Shown here: piece after piece, positions 1 through 9,470 of the stretch | How the letters are laid out: each line of letters opens with the position of its first letter | Numbering within the stretch: position 1 is the stretch's first letter | Assembly (NCBI RefSeq): GCF_014483895.1 | Contig: NZ_CP059987.1 | Coordinates: 124,001 to 188,000, forward strand | DNA: 64,000 nucleotides | From: Protaetiibacter sp. SSC-01 | GTDB taxonomy: Bacteria > Actinomycetota > Actinomycetes > Actinomycetales > Microbacteriaceae | Direction: 5' to 3' | Position numbers and translations under genes: made by a program | Notes under the pieces: model-generated | What the model saw: the letters and a program-made list of their open reading frames with translations, nothing else | Told to the model about the DNA's origin: nothing | The model's database searches: none

Positions 1-328
1 CCTCATCGTGCTCCACCTCCTCGGCGCGGGACCGCAGACCTTGGGCGACCTCGCACGCGAGGCTCGCGTCACCGCGCAGACGATGGGCCGCACCGTCGAG
101 AACCTCTCACGCGACGGTCGCGTGCGCATCGTCGTCGACCCGGCCGACCGCCGCCGCCGCCTCGTCGAACGCACCCCCATGGGCGCCGTCGCCCTCGAGC
201 TGCTCGGCGGCGTCGAGGGCAGCATGTTCCCCGAGCTGGACGACCCCGAAGGATTCCGCGGCCAGCTGCTCGAGATCATCCGCTACGTGGGAGGCGACCC
301 CGACATCCGCTACGGCGACGCCCGGTAA
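1..328 (+). CDS. MarR-family transcriptional regulator, 5' truncated
   Basis: The open frame runs in from the left edge of the window, so the N terminus is missing. About 108 residues are visible, against 140-160 for typical MarR proteins. The visible part covers the DNA-recognition helix region (GDLAREARVTAQTMGRTVEN) and a basic beta-wing with the MarR signature DPADRRRRLV, followed by the dimerisation helix. It probably binds DNA as a dimer and responds to a small ligand; nothing identifies the ligand or target. Its TAA stop lies inside the apparent -10 box of the chorismate mutase gene 9 bases downstream. Family assignment is fairly sure, function unknown. Confidence 0.75.
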   Translation, partial: LIVLHLLGAGPQTLGDLAREARVTAQTMGRTVENLSRDGRVRIVVDPADRRRRLVERTPMGAVALELLGGVEGSMFPELDDPEGFRGQLLEIIRYVGGDPDIRYGDAR

Positions 329-337
329 CCTCGCCGT

Positions 338-685
338 ATGACCTCCGACGCGCCCGAGGACCCGCAGGCCGAGCTGAGCCGCTACCGGCAGAGCATCGAC
401 AACATCGACGCGGCGCTCATCCACCTGCTCGCTGAGCGGTTCAAGGCAACGCAGGCCGTCGGGCGGCTCAAGGCGGCGAGCGGCATGCCGGCCTCCGACC
501 CCGCGCGCGAGCGCGAGCAGATCGCCCGGCTGCGGGCGCTCGCCGAGGAGTCGCACCTCGACCCCGAGTTCGCCGAGAAGTGGTTCACCTTCGTCGTCGC
601 CGAGGTGATCCACCACCACGAGCGGCTCGCCGGCAACGGCGCCGGTGCTGGCGCCACGGCGGACGCCACCGCGCAGGGCGAGTGA
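338..685 (+). CDS. Chorismate mutase (AroQ type)
   Basis: The 115-residue protein has the all-helical AroQ pattern: RYRQSIDNIDAALIHLLAER, then FKATQAVGRLKAASG, then DPAREREQI. These supply the Arg/Lys/Glu residues that line the active site in this family. It converts chorismate to prephenate for Phe/Tyr synthesis in the cytoplasm. Length matches stand-alone monofunctional forms. A box TAACCT (326-331) lies exactly six bases before the ATG, so the transcript may be leaderless. The stop overlaps the GTG start of the following SDR gene (GTGA), which indicates translational coupling. The Ala/Gly/Thr-rich C-terminal tail looks disordered. Confidence 0.85.
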   Translation: MTSDAPEDPQAELSRYRQSIDNIDAALIHLLAERFKATQAVGRLKAASGMPASDPAREREQIARLRALAEESHLDPEFAEKWFTFVVAEVIHHHERLAGNGAGAGATADATAQGE

Positions 686-1611
686 CCGCCCCGGCGGACT
701 GGGACCCGCGCGCCCTGCCCCGGCTCGACGGGCGCACCGTCGTCGTCACGGGCGGCAACGCCGGCATCGGCTACTTCGTCTCGGAGCAGCTCGCCTCGGC
801 GGGGGCGCGCGTCGTCATCGCGGCGCGCTCGGCCGAGAAGGCGCGGCTCGCGATCGACTCGATCCGCTCTCGGTTCCCGGAGGCCGAGCTCGCGCACGTC
901 CCTCTCGACCTGACCTCGCTCGCCTCCGTGCGCGCGGCATCCGAGCGCATCGCGGAGTTCCGGCCTCTGCACGCGCTCGTGAACAACGCCGGCCGCGTCG
1001 TCGCGTCGCGGCGGCGGCTCGAGACCGAGGACGGCTTCGAGCTCACGGTCGGCGGCAACTTCCTCGGGCACTTCGCCCTTACGACGCTGCTGTTCCCCGC
1101 GCTCGCGGCCGACGGTCGGGTCGTGGGACTCGGCAGCGACTCGACGCGCATGGTGCGGCTCGAGCCGACGAAGCTGTGGTCGGAGCACCGCTACGGGGCG
1201 TTCCGCGCGTACGCGTACTCGAAGCACGCCGTGACGGGGTTCCAGCTGGAGCTCGCGCGGCGGCTCGCGGCGGCGGGTGACACGCGCCGCTCGCTGCTCG
1301 CGCACCCCGGGTGGGCGACGAGCGCCTACGCGGCGCGGCGCCCCGGCATCACCGACCGCGACCCGTGGCGCGGGCGCTTCTTCGAGACCCTCACGGGCTG
1401 GGTCGGGCAGGGCAAGGACCGCGGCGCCTGGCCCGTCGTGCGCGCCGTCGCCGACCCGGATGCCGCCAACGGCAGCTACTTCGGGCCGCGGTGGGAGCTC
1501 GCCGGGCGTCCGGTGCCCACGCGCCCCGTCGCATCCGCCGCTTCGCGCGAGTTCGGCGCGTGGCTGTGGGGCGACGCGGAGGTCAAGACGGGCATCCGCT
1601 TCCCGCTGTAG
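682..1611 (+). CDS. SDR-family oxidoreductase (retinol dehydrogenase/protochlorophyllide reductase-like)
   Basis: GTG at 682 was chosen because it gives a 4-base overlap with the upstream stop and places the nucleotide-binding strand near the N terminus. The frame is open further upstream but reads as shadow. The 309-residue protein shows the classical SDR signatures: TGGNAGIG for NAD(P) binding (about residues 20-27), NNAG (about 105), and YAYSK containing the catalytic Tyr and Lys (about 177-181). The layout resembles the retinol dehydrogenase/WW-oxidoreductase branch. Substrate is unknown. It is translationally coupled to chorismate mutase, but a role in aromatic metabolism is only a guess. 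Confidence 0.8.
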   Translation: MTAPADWDPRALPRLDGRTVVVTGGNAGIGYFVSEQLASAGARVVIAARSAEKARLAIDSIRSRFPEAELAHVPLDLTSLASVRAASERIAEFRPLHALVNNAGRVVASRRRLETEDGFELTVGGNFLGHFALTTLLFPALAADGRVVGLGSDSTRMVRLEPTKLWSEHRYGAFRAYAYSKHAVTGFQLELARRLAAAGDTRRSLLAHPGWATSAYAARRPGITDRDPWRGRFFETLTGWVGQGKDRGAWPVVRAVADPDAANGSYFGPRWELAGRPVPTRPVASAASREFGAWLWGDAEVKTGIRFPL

Positions 1612-1627
1612 GCGGCACCCCCCTACC

Positions 1628-1779
1628 CGCTGGTTGAGTAGCCCGCGGAGCGGGCGTATCGAAACCCCACCGACGTCATACGTTCGTCCGGTTTCGATAC
1701 GCGCCCTGCGGCCGCTACTCAACCAGCGGGAAGCGGCCGCTACTCAACCAGCGGGAGAGCGGCTGTACTCAACCAGCGG
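1628..1779. repeat. Dispersed inverted repeat, family E copy 1 with tandem right ends
   Basis: The left end gctggttgagtagc... ...cgtatcgaaacc faces a right end ggtttcgatacgc...gctactcaaccagcgg, forming a long imperfect inverted repeat. The right-end module ctactcaaccagcgg (one copy reads tgtactcaaccagcgg) then recurs two more times in tandem. It fills the space between the stop of the SDR gene and the stop of purL on the other strand. No coding sequence is apparent. Related copies lie near 11.3, 14.4, 29.5, 47.4 and 64.0 kb. Confidence 0.85.
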
Positions 1780-1788
1780 TGAGCGGCG

Positions 1789-4080
1789 TCACGCGAACCG
1801 CGCCCGCAGCGGCTCGCGGAACGTCGCCGCGAGCTCGTCCACGGACGCCGTGAAGACTCCCTGCACCTCGAGCGCGGGCTCGGTGTCGGTCACCCCGATG
1901 CGCAGCACGGGGTAGCCGCGGCCCTCGCACAGGCGCGTGAACTTGACGTCCTCCTCGCGCGGCACGGCGACGAGCACGCGGCCGGTCGACTCCGAGAAGA
2001 GCGCCGTGGCGAGGTCGACGCCGTCGCGCTCGAGCAGCTCGTCGAGGAACACGCGCGCACCCACGCCGAAGCGCAGCACGCCCTCCGCGAGGGCGATCGC
2101 GAGACCGCCGTCGGCGAGGTCGTGCGCGGCGGCGAGTAGACCCTCGTGGGCGGCCGCGGCGAGCAGCGCTCCGAGGTTCTTCTCGGCGTCGAGGTCGACG
2201 GCCGGCGGGCGTCCGCCGAGGTGGCCGTGCACGACGCCGGCCCACGCGGAGCCGTCGAGCTCCAGAGCGGTCGTGCCGAGCAGGTAGAGGTTGTCGCCGG
2301 CGTCCTGCCAGCCCGACGGCACGCGGCGTCCGACGTCGTCGATCGTGCCGAGCACGGCCACGACGGGGGTCGGGTGGATGGGCACGTCGCCCGTCTGGTT
2401 GTAGAACGACACGTTGCCGCCCGTCACGGGGATGCCAAGGGCGAGGCAGCCATCCGCGAGGCCCTCGACGGCGCGCGAGAACTGCCACATGACCTCGGGG
2501 TTCTCCGGGCTTCCGAAGTTGAGGCAGTCCGACACGGCGGCGGGCACAGCACCCGTGACGGCGACGTTGCGGTACGCCTCGGCGAGCGCGAGCTGGGCGC
2601 CCTGGTACGGGTCGAGGTAGCAGTAGCGGCCGTTGGCATCCGTCGCGAGGGCGAAGCCGAGCCCCGAGGACTCGTCGACGCGCACCATGCCGCCGTCGTC
2701 GGGGTAGCTGAGCGCCGTATTGCCGAGCACGTACTTGTCGTACTGCGCGGTGATCCAGCTCTTATCGGCGAGGTTCGCCGAGCCGAGCAGGCGCAGCGTC
2801 TGCTCCTTGAGCTCGCCGCCGTCCGTCGGGCGCGCGAGCACGGATGCGGTGTCGTCGTTCACGTGGTCGATCCACGTGGGGTAGGCGATCGGCCGCTCGT
2901 ACACGGGGCCGTCGACCGCGACCGTACGCGGGTCGACGTCGACGATTGTCTCGCCCTTCCAGTCGATGACGAGGCGGCCGGTTCCGGTGACCTCGCCGAG
3001 CACGCTCGCCTCGACATCCCACTTGCGGATCACCGCGAGGAACGCGTCGAGCTTCTCGGGCGCGACGACCGCCATCATGCGCTCCTGGCTCTCCGACATG
3101 AGGATCTCCTCGGCCGTGAGCGAGGGGTCGCGCAGCAGCACCTCGTCGAGCACGATGTGCATGCCGCCGTCGCCGTTGGAGGCGAGCTCGGAGGTCGCGC
3201 ACGAGATGCCCGCGGCGCCGAGATCCTGGATGCCCTCGACGAGGCCCTCGCGATAGAGCTCGAGGCAGCACTCGATGAGCACCTTCTCCATGAAGGGGTC
3301 GCCCACCTGCACGGCGGGGCGCTTGCGGCCCGAGCCCTCGTCGAACGACTCCGACGCGAGGATCGAGGCGCCCCCGATGCCGTCGCCGCCCGTGCGGGCG
3401 CCGAACAGCACGACCTTGTTGCCGACGCCGCGCGCGTTGGCGAGGTGCAGGTCCTCGTGGCGCAGCACGCCCACGGCGAGCGCGTTGACGAGCGGGTTGG
3501 CCTGGTAGATCGGGTCGAACCACGTCTCGCCGCCGATGTTCGGCAGGCCGAGGCAGTTGCCGTAGAAGCTGATGCCGCTCACGACGCCCGGCACGACGCG
3601 GGCGGTGTCGGGGTGGTCGAGCGCGCCGAAGCGGAGGGCGTCCATGACGGCGACGGGCCGCGCGCCCATCGAGATGATGTCGCGCACGATGCCGCCGACG
3701 CCCGTCGCGGCGCCCTGGAACGGCTCGACGTAGCTCGGGTGGTTGTGGCTCTCGATCTTGAAGGTGACGGCCCAGCCCTCGCCGATGTCGACGACGCCCG
3801 CGTTCTCGCCCATGCCGACCATGAGGTTCTTCGTCATCTCGGGGCTGACCTTCTGGCCGAACTGCCGCAGGTGCACCTTGGAGCTCTTGTAGGAGCAGTG
3901 CTCGCTCCACATGACGGAGTACATCGCGAGCTCGCCGCTCGTGGGCCGGCGCCCGAGGATCTCGCGGATGCGGTGGTACTCGTCGGTCTTGAGTCCGAGC
4001 GCCGCGTACGGCTGCTCCTTCTCCGGAGTGGCGATGGCGTTCTCGACGGTGTCGACGACGTGCGTCGAGGGGGTGCTCAC
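1789..4080 (-). CDS. purL: Phosphoribosylformylglycinamidine synthase subunit PurL
   Basis: This is the ATP-dependent synthetase subunit that converts FGAR to FGAM in the fourth step of IMP synthesis. It works in complex with PurQ (glutaminase) and PurS. The 763-residue length fits the small PurL type used with separate PurS/PurQ. The signature [20 protein letters not shown] is present near residue 100, followed by paired AIRS-like domains. The start is a GTG at 4080 preceded by GAGGAG with good spacing; the longer frame upstream is unsupported. purQ and purS lie 4.4 kb away in a separate unit, so complex stoichiometry must be coordinated between two transcripts. Confidence 0.95.
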   Translation of the reverse strand: MSTPSTHVVDTVENAIATPEKEQPYAALGLKTDEYHRIREILGRRPTSGELAMYSVMWSEHCSYKSSKVHLRQFGQKVSPEMTKNLMVGMGENAGVVDIGEGWAVTFKIESHNHPSYVEPFQGAATGVGGIVRDIISMGARPVAVMDALRFGALDHPDTARVVPGVVSGISFYGNCLGLPNIGGETWFDPIYQANPLVNALAVGVLRHEDLHLANARGVGNKVVLFGARTGGDGIGGASILASESFDEGSGRKRPAVQVGDPFMEKVLIECCLELYREGLVEGIQDLGAAGISCATSELASNGDGGMHIVLDEVLLRDPSLTAEEILMSESQERMMAVVAPEKLDAFLAVIRKWDVEASVLGEVTGTGRLVIDWKGETIVDVDPRTVAVDGPVYERPIAYPTWIDHVNDDTASVLARPTDGGELKEQTLRLLGSANLADKSWITAQYDKYVLGNTALSYPDDGGMVRVDESSGLGFALATDANGRYCYLDPYQGAQLALAEAYRNVAVTGAVPAAVSDCLNFGSPENPEVMWQFSRAVEGLADGCLALGIPVTGGNVSFYNQTGDVPIHPTPVVAVLGTIDDVGRRVPSGWQDAGDNLYLLGTTALELDGSAWAGVVHGHLGGRPPAVDLDAEKNLGALLAAAAHEGLLAAAHDLADGGLAIALAEGVLRFGVGARVFLDELLERDGVDLATALFSESTGRVLVAVPREEDVKFTRLCEGRGYPVLRIGVTDTEPALEVQGVFTASVDELAATFREPLRARFA

Positions 4081-4222
4081 GGGGGATTGCTCCTCAGAAC
4101 GGGGCGAGCGGGAACAGGGCCATCCTACCGGCGCTCGCATGCGCATCCTTCGGGCGGGATGTCGTGCACGCGTGGCAGCGGATGCGCGGCGGCCGCCCCC
4201 CGCATCCGGCACTCTGGGACGC

Positions 4223-4783
4223 ATGAGCCTCCGCCGCGTCGTCGTCCTGCACGGGTACACCGCGCACCCCGGCAAGCACTGGTTCGGGTGGCTGCGCGAG
4301 CAGCTCGCCCCGCTCGGGGTCGTGACCGAGGTGCCGACCCTGCCCGACACCGAGCACCCCGAGGCCGGCGCGTGGACGGATGCCGCGGTCGCCGCGATCG
4401 GGCGCGTCGACGCGTCCACGGCGGTCGTCGGCCACAGCCTCGGCACGATCACCGCGGTGCGCGCCCTCGGCCGCGTGTTCGACGAGCAGCCGGATGCGCG
4501 CCTCGGCTCCCTCGCGCTCGTCGCCCCGTTCGTCGACCCCGTGCCGATCTACCCCGAGCTCGACCCGTTCACGGTCGGGCTGCCGGAGCTGCCGGCGCTC
4601 GCGGCGCGCATCGACCGGCGGCTCGTCATCCGGTCGGACTTCGACCCCGAGGTGCCGATCGAGCTCGCGCCGCCCGTCGCCGCGGGGCTCTCGGCCGAGG
4701 AGGTCGTGGTGCCCGGCGCGCAGCACTTCTGCGAGTCGGAGGGCGTCACGGCGCTCCCGCCTCTCGTCGACTGGCTGCTCTAG
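4223..4783 (+). CDS. RBBP9/YdeN-type alpha/beta hydrolase
   Basis: A 186-residue single-domain hydrolase. It opens with [11 protein letters not shown] (oxyanion-hole region), carries the nucleophile elbow GHSLGT (Ser near residue 74), an Asp in RSDFDPEVP, and a late His in GAQHF, giving the Ser-Asp-His triad. Length and motif order match the RBBP9/YdeN family of small serine hydrolases; the substrate is not known. ATG 4223 places the first beta-strand directly after the start. Its stop overlaps the stop of the convergent PadR gene in the tetramer ctag, so the two transcripts end against each other. Confidence 0.8.
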   Translation: MSLRRVVVLHGYTAHPGKHWFGWLREQLAPLGVVTEVPTLPDTEHPEAGAWTDAAVAAIGRVDASTAVVGHSLGTITAVRALGRVFDEQPDARLGSLALVAPFVDPVPIYPELDPFTVGLPELPALAARIDRRLVIRSDFDPEVPIELAPPVAAGLSAEEVVVPGAQHFCESEGVTALPPLVDWLL

Positions 4784-5322
4784 CTGTCGATCAGGTGCTC
4801 GAGCGCCGCGAGGGTCTCCTCCGCCCACGCGATCGCCGCGCGCGCCGAGTACTCCCCTGCCGAGATGGTCATGAGCTGGTAGGGCGTATGCGCATCCGCT
4901 GGCCCCGCCTCGGTCGCCCGCCGCGCATCCGCGAGCACCTCGAGCTGCCGCTCCGCGAGGGCCCGGTGCTCCTCGACGAGCTCCCGGCACGCGCGCGCGC
5001 CGATCGCGTCGCCGAAGAAGAGCCGCAGCAGCATCCCGTTGCGCGGAGGCGTGCGAATGGGCGGTTCGCGCATGAGCTCGACGAGCCGCGCGCGCCCGGA
5101 CGCCGTGAGTCGGTACGTCGACGAGCCCGTGCGCGTGCCGCCGACGGCCTCCACGTGACCCTCCTCGCGCAGGCGCGCGAGCGCGGGGTAGATCTGGCCG
5201 AAGCTCTCGCTCCAGAACGCGCCGAGGTGCTCGAGGATCGCCTCGCGCAGGGCGTAGCCGCTCATGGGACCGACGCTCAGGGCCGCGAGCACCGCGAGGT
5301 CGGTCTGGGTCGCGCGTGCCAT
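4780..5322 (-). CDS. PadR-family transcriptional regulator (PadR-s1 type)
   Basis: The 180-residue protein starts with the PadR winged helix: LAVLAALSVGPMSGYALREA, then SFGQIYPALARLREEGHVE, then a wing and a C-terminal helical dimerisation domain (AERQLEVLADARR). The start ATG 5322 lies six bases after TATAGT, suggesting a leaderless mRNA. It is divergent from a small membrane-protein gene at 5375 and shares a short control region with an imperfect inverted repeat overlapping that -10 box. PadR proteins commonly repress themselves and the adjacent gene, so the membrane protein is the likely target. Confidence 0.88.
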   Translation of the reverse strand: MARATQTDLAVLAALSVGPMSGYALREAILEHLGAFWSESFGQIYPALARLREEGHVEAVGGTRTGSSTYRLTASGRARLVELMREPPIRTPPRNGMLLRLFFGDAIGARACRELVEEHRALAERQLEVLADARRATEAGPADAHTPYQLMTISAGEYSARAAIAWAEETLAALEHLIDS

Positions 5323-5328
5323 GCTCCG

Positions 5329-5346
5329 ACTATATCTGCTAGACAT
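5329..5346. promoter_or_regulatory. Candidate PadR operator overlapping the padR -10 box
   Basis: On the minus strand the region reads TATGTCTAGCAGATATAG. TCT and AGA flank a 3-base centre, and the symmetry extends outward with 6 of 8 arm positions matching. TATAGT, six bases before the PadR start, lies within it, so a bound repressor would block its own promoter. Spacing and A/T content fit PadR sites; identity is inferred. Confidence 0.5.
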
Positions 5347-5374
5347 ATGGATGTATCTGACAGAAAGGTCACGG

Positions 5375-5776
5375 ATGCCGTCCCTGCTCCCGCTCATCGC
5401 CGCGGTCGCCGCCGCCGCGCTCTACGCGGGCATCGTCGCGTTCCAGCTCGCGCTCGCGGCGGGCGTGCCGTGGGGCCGCGCCGCCTACGGCGGGCAGCGC
5501 GACGACCTGCCGGCATCGATGCGCGTCTCGAGCGGCGTCGCCGCCGTCCTGTGGGCGGGCTTCGCGCTCATCGTGCTCCGCCGGGTCGGACTCGTCGGCT
5601 GGGCGCCGCTCCCGGATGCGTGGCTCCCTGCCGCCGTCTGGGTCGCCGCCGCGCTCGCGGGCCTCTCCGTCGTGCTCAACGCGATCACGCGCAGCCGCAT
5701 CGAGCGCGCGATCTGGCTGCCCGCATCCGTGCTCCTGCTGGCAGCGACCCTCGCACTCGCCCTGACGGCGGGCTGA
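5375..5776 (+). CDS. Small four-helix membrane protein
   Basis: ATG 5375 was chosen for the upstream AGAAAGG and because the encoded protein then begins directly with a membrane segment. The longer frame would run through the padR promoter. The 133-residue protein has about four hydrophobic helices: LLPLIAAVAAAALYAGIVAF, GVAAVLWAGFALIVL, AVWVAAALAGLSVVLNAI and LPASVLLLAATLALAL. No catalytic motif is visible. It resembles uncharacterised actinobacterial integral membrane proteins. The divergent PadR neighbour suggests a stress- or drug-responsive role, which is inference only. Confidence 0.7.
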   Translation: MPSLLPLIAAVAAAALYAGIVAFQLALAAGVPWGRAAYGGQRDDLPASMRVSSGVAAVLWAGFALIVLRRVGLVGWAPLPDAWLPAAVWVAAALAGLSVVLNAITRSRIERAIWLPASVLLLAATLALALTAG

Positions 5777-5881
5777 GGTTGGCGGTAATCTTGCGCTGAC
5801 TGGCGTTCCGGCCACTGTCTGGCGAGGCGCGGATCCGTCACCCTGAGACACGGCCGTGATCGCGGTCGGAATGGAGGCGAC

Positions 5882-6826
5882 ATGCGGCGGCATCGGGTCG
5901 TCGTGCTCGTGCTCGACGGGGCGCAGCCGCTCGACGTCGGCATCCCCGCGCAGACCTTCCAGGCGCGCGACGAGCTGCCCTACGACGTGCTCATGTGCGG
6001 TGTCGAGCCGGGCGCCGTGCGCTCGGGCGAGGGGATGTCGTACCTCGTCGAGCACGGACTCGAGGCGCTCGAGCGAGCCGACACCGTCATCGTGCCGGGC
6101 TACCGCGAGCCCACCCGCCCGGTCGACCCGCGCGTCGTCGATGCCCTGCGCGCCGCCCGCGCGCGCGGCGCCCGGATCGCCGCGATCTGCACGGGAGTCT
6201 TCGCCGTCGCCGCCGCCGGCCTCCTCGACGGTCGCCGGGCCACCACGCACTGGCGGCACGCGCCCGACCTCGCGCGGCTGCACCCGCAGATCGACGTCGA
6301 CGGCAGCGTGCTCTTCATCGACGAGGGCGACGTGCTCACCTCGGCGGGGGTCGCATCCGGCATCGACCTGTGCCTGCACCTCATCCGCGCCGACCACGGC
6401 GTGCGGATGTCGAACGTCGCCGCCCGCAGGCTCGTCGCGGCGCCGTACCGCAGCGGCGGGCAGTCGCAGTACATCCCGCGCTCGGTGCCGGAGCAGCTCG
6501 GCGACCGCTTCGCGGCGACCCGCGCGTGGGCGCTCGAGCGGCTCGGCGAGCCGCTGACCGTGCCCGACCTCGCGCGGCACGCGGCCGTCTCGACGCGCAC
6601 CTTCTCCCGCCGCTTCGTCGAGGACACCGGCTACACCCCGCTGCAGTGGATCCTGCGGGCGCGCGTCGACCTCGCTCGCGAGCTGCTCGAGCGTACGGAG
6701 CTCCCCGTCGACCGCGTGGCGGCGGATGTGGGCCTCGGCACGGGCGCGAACCTGCGGTTGCACTTCCACCGCATCCTCGGCACGAGCCCGAGCGAGTACC
6801 GGCACATCTTCGCCCGCGCGTCCTGA
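5882..6826 (+). CDS. GlxA-type AraC-family regulator with DJ-1/PfpI domain
   Basis: The 314-residue protein has two domains. Residues 1 to about 165 form a DJ-1/PfpI amidotransferase-like sensor with the nucleophile-elbow Cys in AAICTGVFAVA (Cys near residue 103). Residues about 210-310 form a double helix-turn-helix AraC domain (DLARHAAVSTRTFSRRFVED, then VAADVGLGTGANLRLHFHRI). Members such as GlxA and FtrA activate nearby genes in response to small metabolites. ATG 5882 follows GGAGG by five bases. There is no clear partner: gap is next downstream on the same strand, 117 bases away. Confidence 0.87.
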   Translation: MRRHRVVVLVLDGAQPLDVGIPAQTFQARDELPYDVLMCGVEPGAVRSGEGMSYLVEHGLEALERADTVIVPGYREPTRPVDPRVVDALRAARARGARIAAICTGVFAVAAAGLLDGRRATTHWRHAPDLARLHPQIDVDGSVLFIDEGDVLTSAGVASGIDLCLHLIRADHGVRMSNVAARRLVAAPYRSGGQSQYIPRSVPEQLGDRFAATRAWALERLGEPLTVPDLARHAAVSTRTFSRRFVEDTGYTPLQWILRARVDLARELLERTELPVDRVAADVGLGTGANLRLHFHRILGTSPSEYRHIFARAS

Positions 6827-7942
<1,116 letters not shown>

Positions 7943-7947
7943 CCCAG

Positions 7948-8016
7948 GTCCGCGAGAGTACGTACTTTTCCCCCGAAATGGCCCCTCAGCGCCGCAAAGT
8001 ACGTACTCTCGCGGAC
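7948..8016. repeat. Inverted repeat, family A copy 1
   Basis: The left arm gtccgcgagagtacgtactt (7948-7967, continuing with tt) pairs with a right arm ending in agtacgtactctcgcggac (7998-8016), around a 26-base centre. The stem contains the self-palindrome agtacgtact. It starts six bases after the gap stop. A second copy is at 19877-19944. Confidence 0.9.
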
Positions 8017-8043
8017 GGTGGCTCGCGGGCGTAGCCTCGGGGC

Positions 8044-8448
8044 ATGGCGATCAAGACCCAGCCCACGGACGCCGACGTCACCGCGTTCCTCGACGCGGTT
8101 CCGGATGCGCGGCGCCGCTCCGAGGGGCACGCCGTGCGCGAGCTCATGGAGCGTGTGACCGGCGAGAAGCCCGTCATGTGGGGGCCGAGCATGGTCGGTT
8201 TCGGCAGCTACGCCTACCAGGGCAAGGCGAGCTCGGGCGAGTGGTTCGTCGTCGGCTTCTCGCCCCGCAAGGCCGCCCTCACGATCTACGGCGTCTACGA
8301 CGACTACGGCCCCGTCGATCCGCTCTTCGAGCAGCTCGGCACCCACACGACGGGCAAGGGCTGCCTCTACCTCAAGCGACTCGACGCGGTCGACACGGTC
8401 GTGCTCGAGACGCTCGTGCGGCAGGCGTGGGAGCGCGCGAAGCGCTGA
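8044..8448 (+). CDS. DUF1801 domain protein
   Basis: The 134-residue protein matches the YdhG-like DUF1801 fold. It has an N-terminal helix (DVTAFLDAVPDARRRSEGHA), the core MWGPSMVGFGSY, FVVGFSPRKAALTIY, and a C-terminal GKGCLYLKRLDAVD. The biochemical role of this family is not established. The box TAGCCT lies exactly six bases before ATG 8044, so the mRNA is probably leaderless. The TGA stop sits inside an 11-bp palindrome shared with the convergent purQ stop. Confidence 0.82.
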   Translation: MAIKTQPTDADVTAFLDAVPDARRRSEGHAVRELMERVTGEKPVMWGPSMVGFGSYAYQGKASSGEWFVVGFSPRKAALTIYGVYDDYGPVDPLFEQLGTHTTGKGCLYLKRLDAVDTVVLETLVRQAWERAKR

Positions 8449-8486
8449 GGTTCAGGCGGGCTGAGTCTCGGTGGGCTGAACCTCAG
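8445..8486. terminator. Palindrome spanning two convergent stop codons
   Basis: ctgaggttcag (8445-8455) and ctgaacctcag (8476-8486) form a perfect 11-bp stem with a 20-base loop. The left arm contains the TGA of the DUF1801 gene and the right arm contains the stop of purQ. There is no U tract, so intrinsic termination is uncertain. Confidence 0.5.
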
Positions 8487-9187
8487 ACGCGCGCGAGCAC
8501 CGCGTCGATCGCCGACTGGAAGAACTTGAGGCCGTCGACACCCGAGCGCATCGCATCCGGCATGTCGGGGCCGAAGCCGGGCTCGGTCGCGTGCTCGGGG
8601 TGCGGCATGAGGCCCACGACGTTGCCGCGCTCGTTCGTGAGGCCGGCGATGTCGCGCAGCGAGCCGTTCGGGTTCGCGTCGAGGTAGCGGAACGCCACGA
8701 GGCCCTCGCCCTCGAGGCGGTCGAGCGTCTCCTCGGTCGCGATGTAGCCGCCCTCGCCGTTCTTGAGCGGGATGGTGATCTCGTCGCCGACCTCGAACGC
8801 GCTCGTCCACGCCGTCGACGCGTTCTCGACGCGCAGGCGCTGGTCGCGGCACACGAAGTCGCCGTGGTCGTTGCGGATGAGGCCGCCGGGCAGCAGCTGC
8901 GCCTCGACGAGGATCTGGAAGCCGTTGCAGATGCCGAGCACGGGCATGCCGGCGTTCGCGGCGTCGATCACCTCGGACATGATGGGCGCGTGCGCGGCGA
9001 TCGCGCCGCAGCGCAGGTAGTCGCCGTAGCTGAAGCCGCCCGGCAGCACGATGGCGTCGACGCCCTGCAGTTCGTGGTCGGCGTGCCACAGCGCGACCGG
9101 CTCGGCACCGGCGAGCCGCACGGCGCGCTGCGCGTCGCGATCGTCGAGCGAACCCGGGAAGGTGACGACGCCGATGCGCACCGACAT
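8483..9187 (-). CDS. purQ: Phosphoribosylformylglycinamidine synthase subunit PurQ
   Basis: Glutaminase subunit that supplies ammonia to PurL. The 234-residue class I amidotransferase shows the nucleophile Cys in VLGICNGFQ (near residue 88) and the His-Glu pair in LMPHPEHA (near 197-200). [13 protein letters not shown] at the N terminus is typical. The ATG at 9187 overlaps the purS stop by one base (TGATG), so the two are translationally coupled and made in fixed ratio. Its stop lies in the palindrome shared with the DUF1801 gene. Confidence 0.95.
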   Translation of the reverse strand: MSVRIGVVTFPGSLDDRDAQRAVRLAGAEPVALWHADHELQGVDAIVLPGGFSYGDYLRCGAIAAHAPIMSEVIDAANAGMPVLGICNGFQILVEAQLLPGGLIRNDHGDFVCRDQRLRVENASTAWTSAFEVGDEITIPLKNGEGGYIATEETLDRLEGEGLVAFRYLDANPNGSLRDIAGLTNERGNVVGLMPHPEHATEPGFGPDMPDAMRSGVDGLKFFQSAIDAVLARV

Positions 9188-9432
9188 CAGGCGACCTCGA
9201 CCTTCACGACGTCCTCGATGACCTGGTTCGAGAGGAACTCCTCCGCGAGGCGCTGCGCCTCGGCGAGCACGGCATCCGTGACCTCGCCGTCGACCGTCAG
9301 CTCGAACCGCTTGCCGATGCGCACGGAGCTGAACGTGGTCGAGCCCTGCTTGGCGATCGCGCCCGAGGTGGCCTTGCCGGCGGGGTCGAGGAGCTCGGGC
9401 TTCGGCATGACCTCGACGACGATGGTGGGCAC
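9187..9432 (-). CDS. purS: Phosphoribosylformylglycinamidine synthase subunit PurS
   Basis: The 81-residue accessory subunit links PurQ and PurL in FGAM synthase. It has the compact beta-alpha-beta pattern of the family: [19 protein letters not shown], then VRIGKRFEL, then VKVEV at the end. GTG 9432 was chosen because the product then begins exactly at the conserved first strand; the open frame upstream would add about 29 unrelated residues. GGGAG lies upstream. It is first in the purS-purQ unit, 38 bases downstream of a lipase-like gene on the same strand. Confidence 0.93.
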   Translation of the reverse strand: MPTIVVEVMPKPELLDPAGKATSGAIAKQGSTTFSSVRIGKRFELTVDGEVTDAVLAEAQRLAEEFLSNQVIEDVVKVEVA

Positions 9433-9470
9433 GGACGACTCCCGGATGTTCGAGGGGCGGGGGAACGCCC

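Noticed and set aside
580-681. N-terminal extension of the SDR protein
   Set aside because: The added residues are Arg-rich shadow of the chorismate mutase gene; GTG 682 gives a normal start.
2146-5799. A 1217-codon plus-strand frame across purL and PadR
   Set aside because: It covers recognised genes on the other strand and shows no domain of its own.
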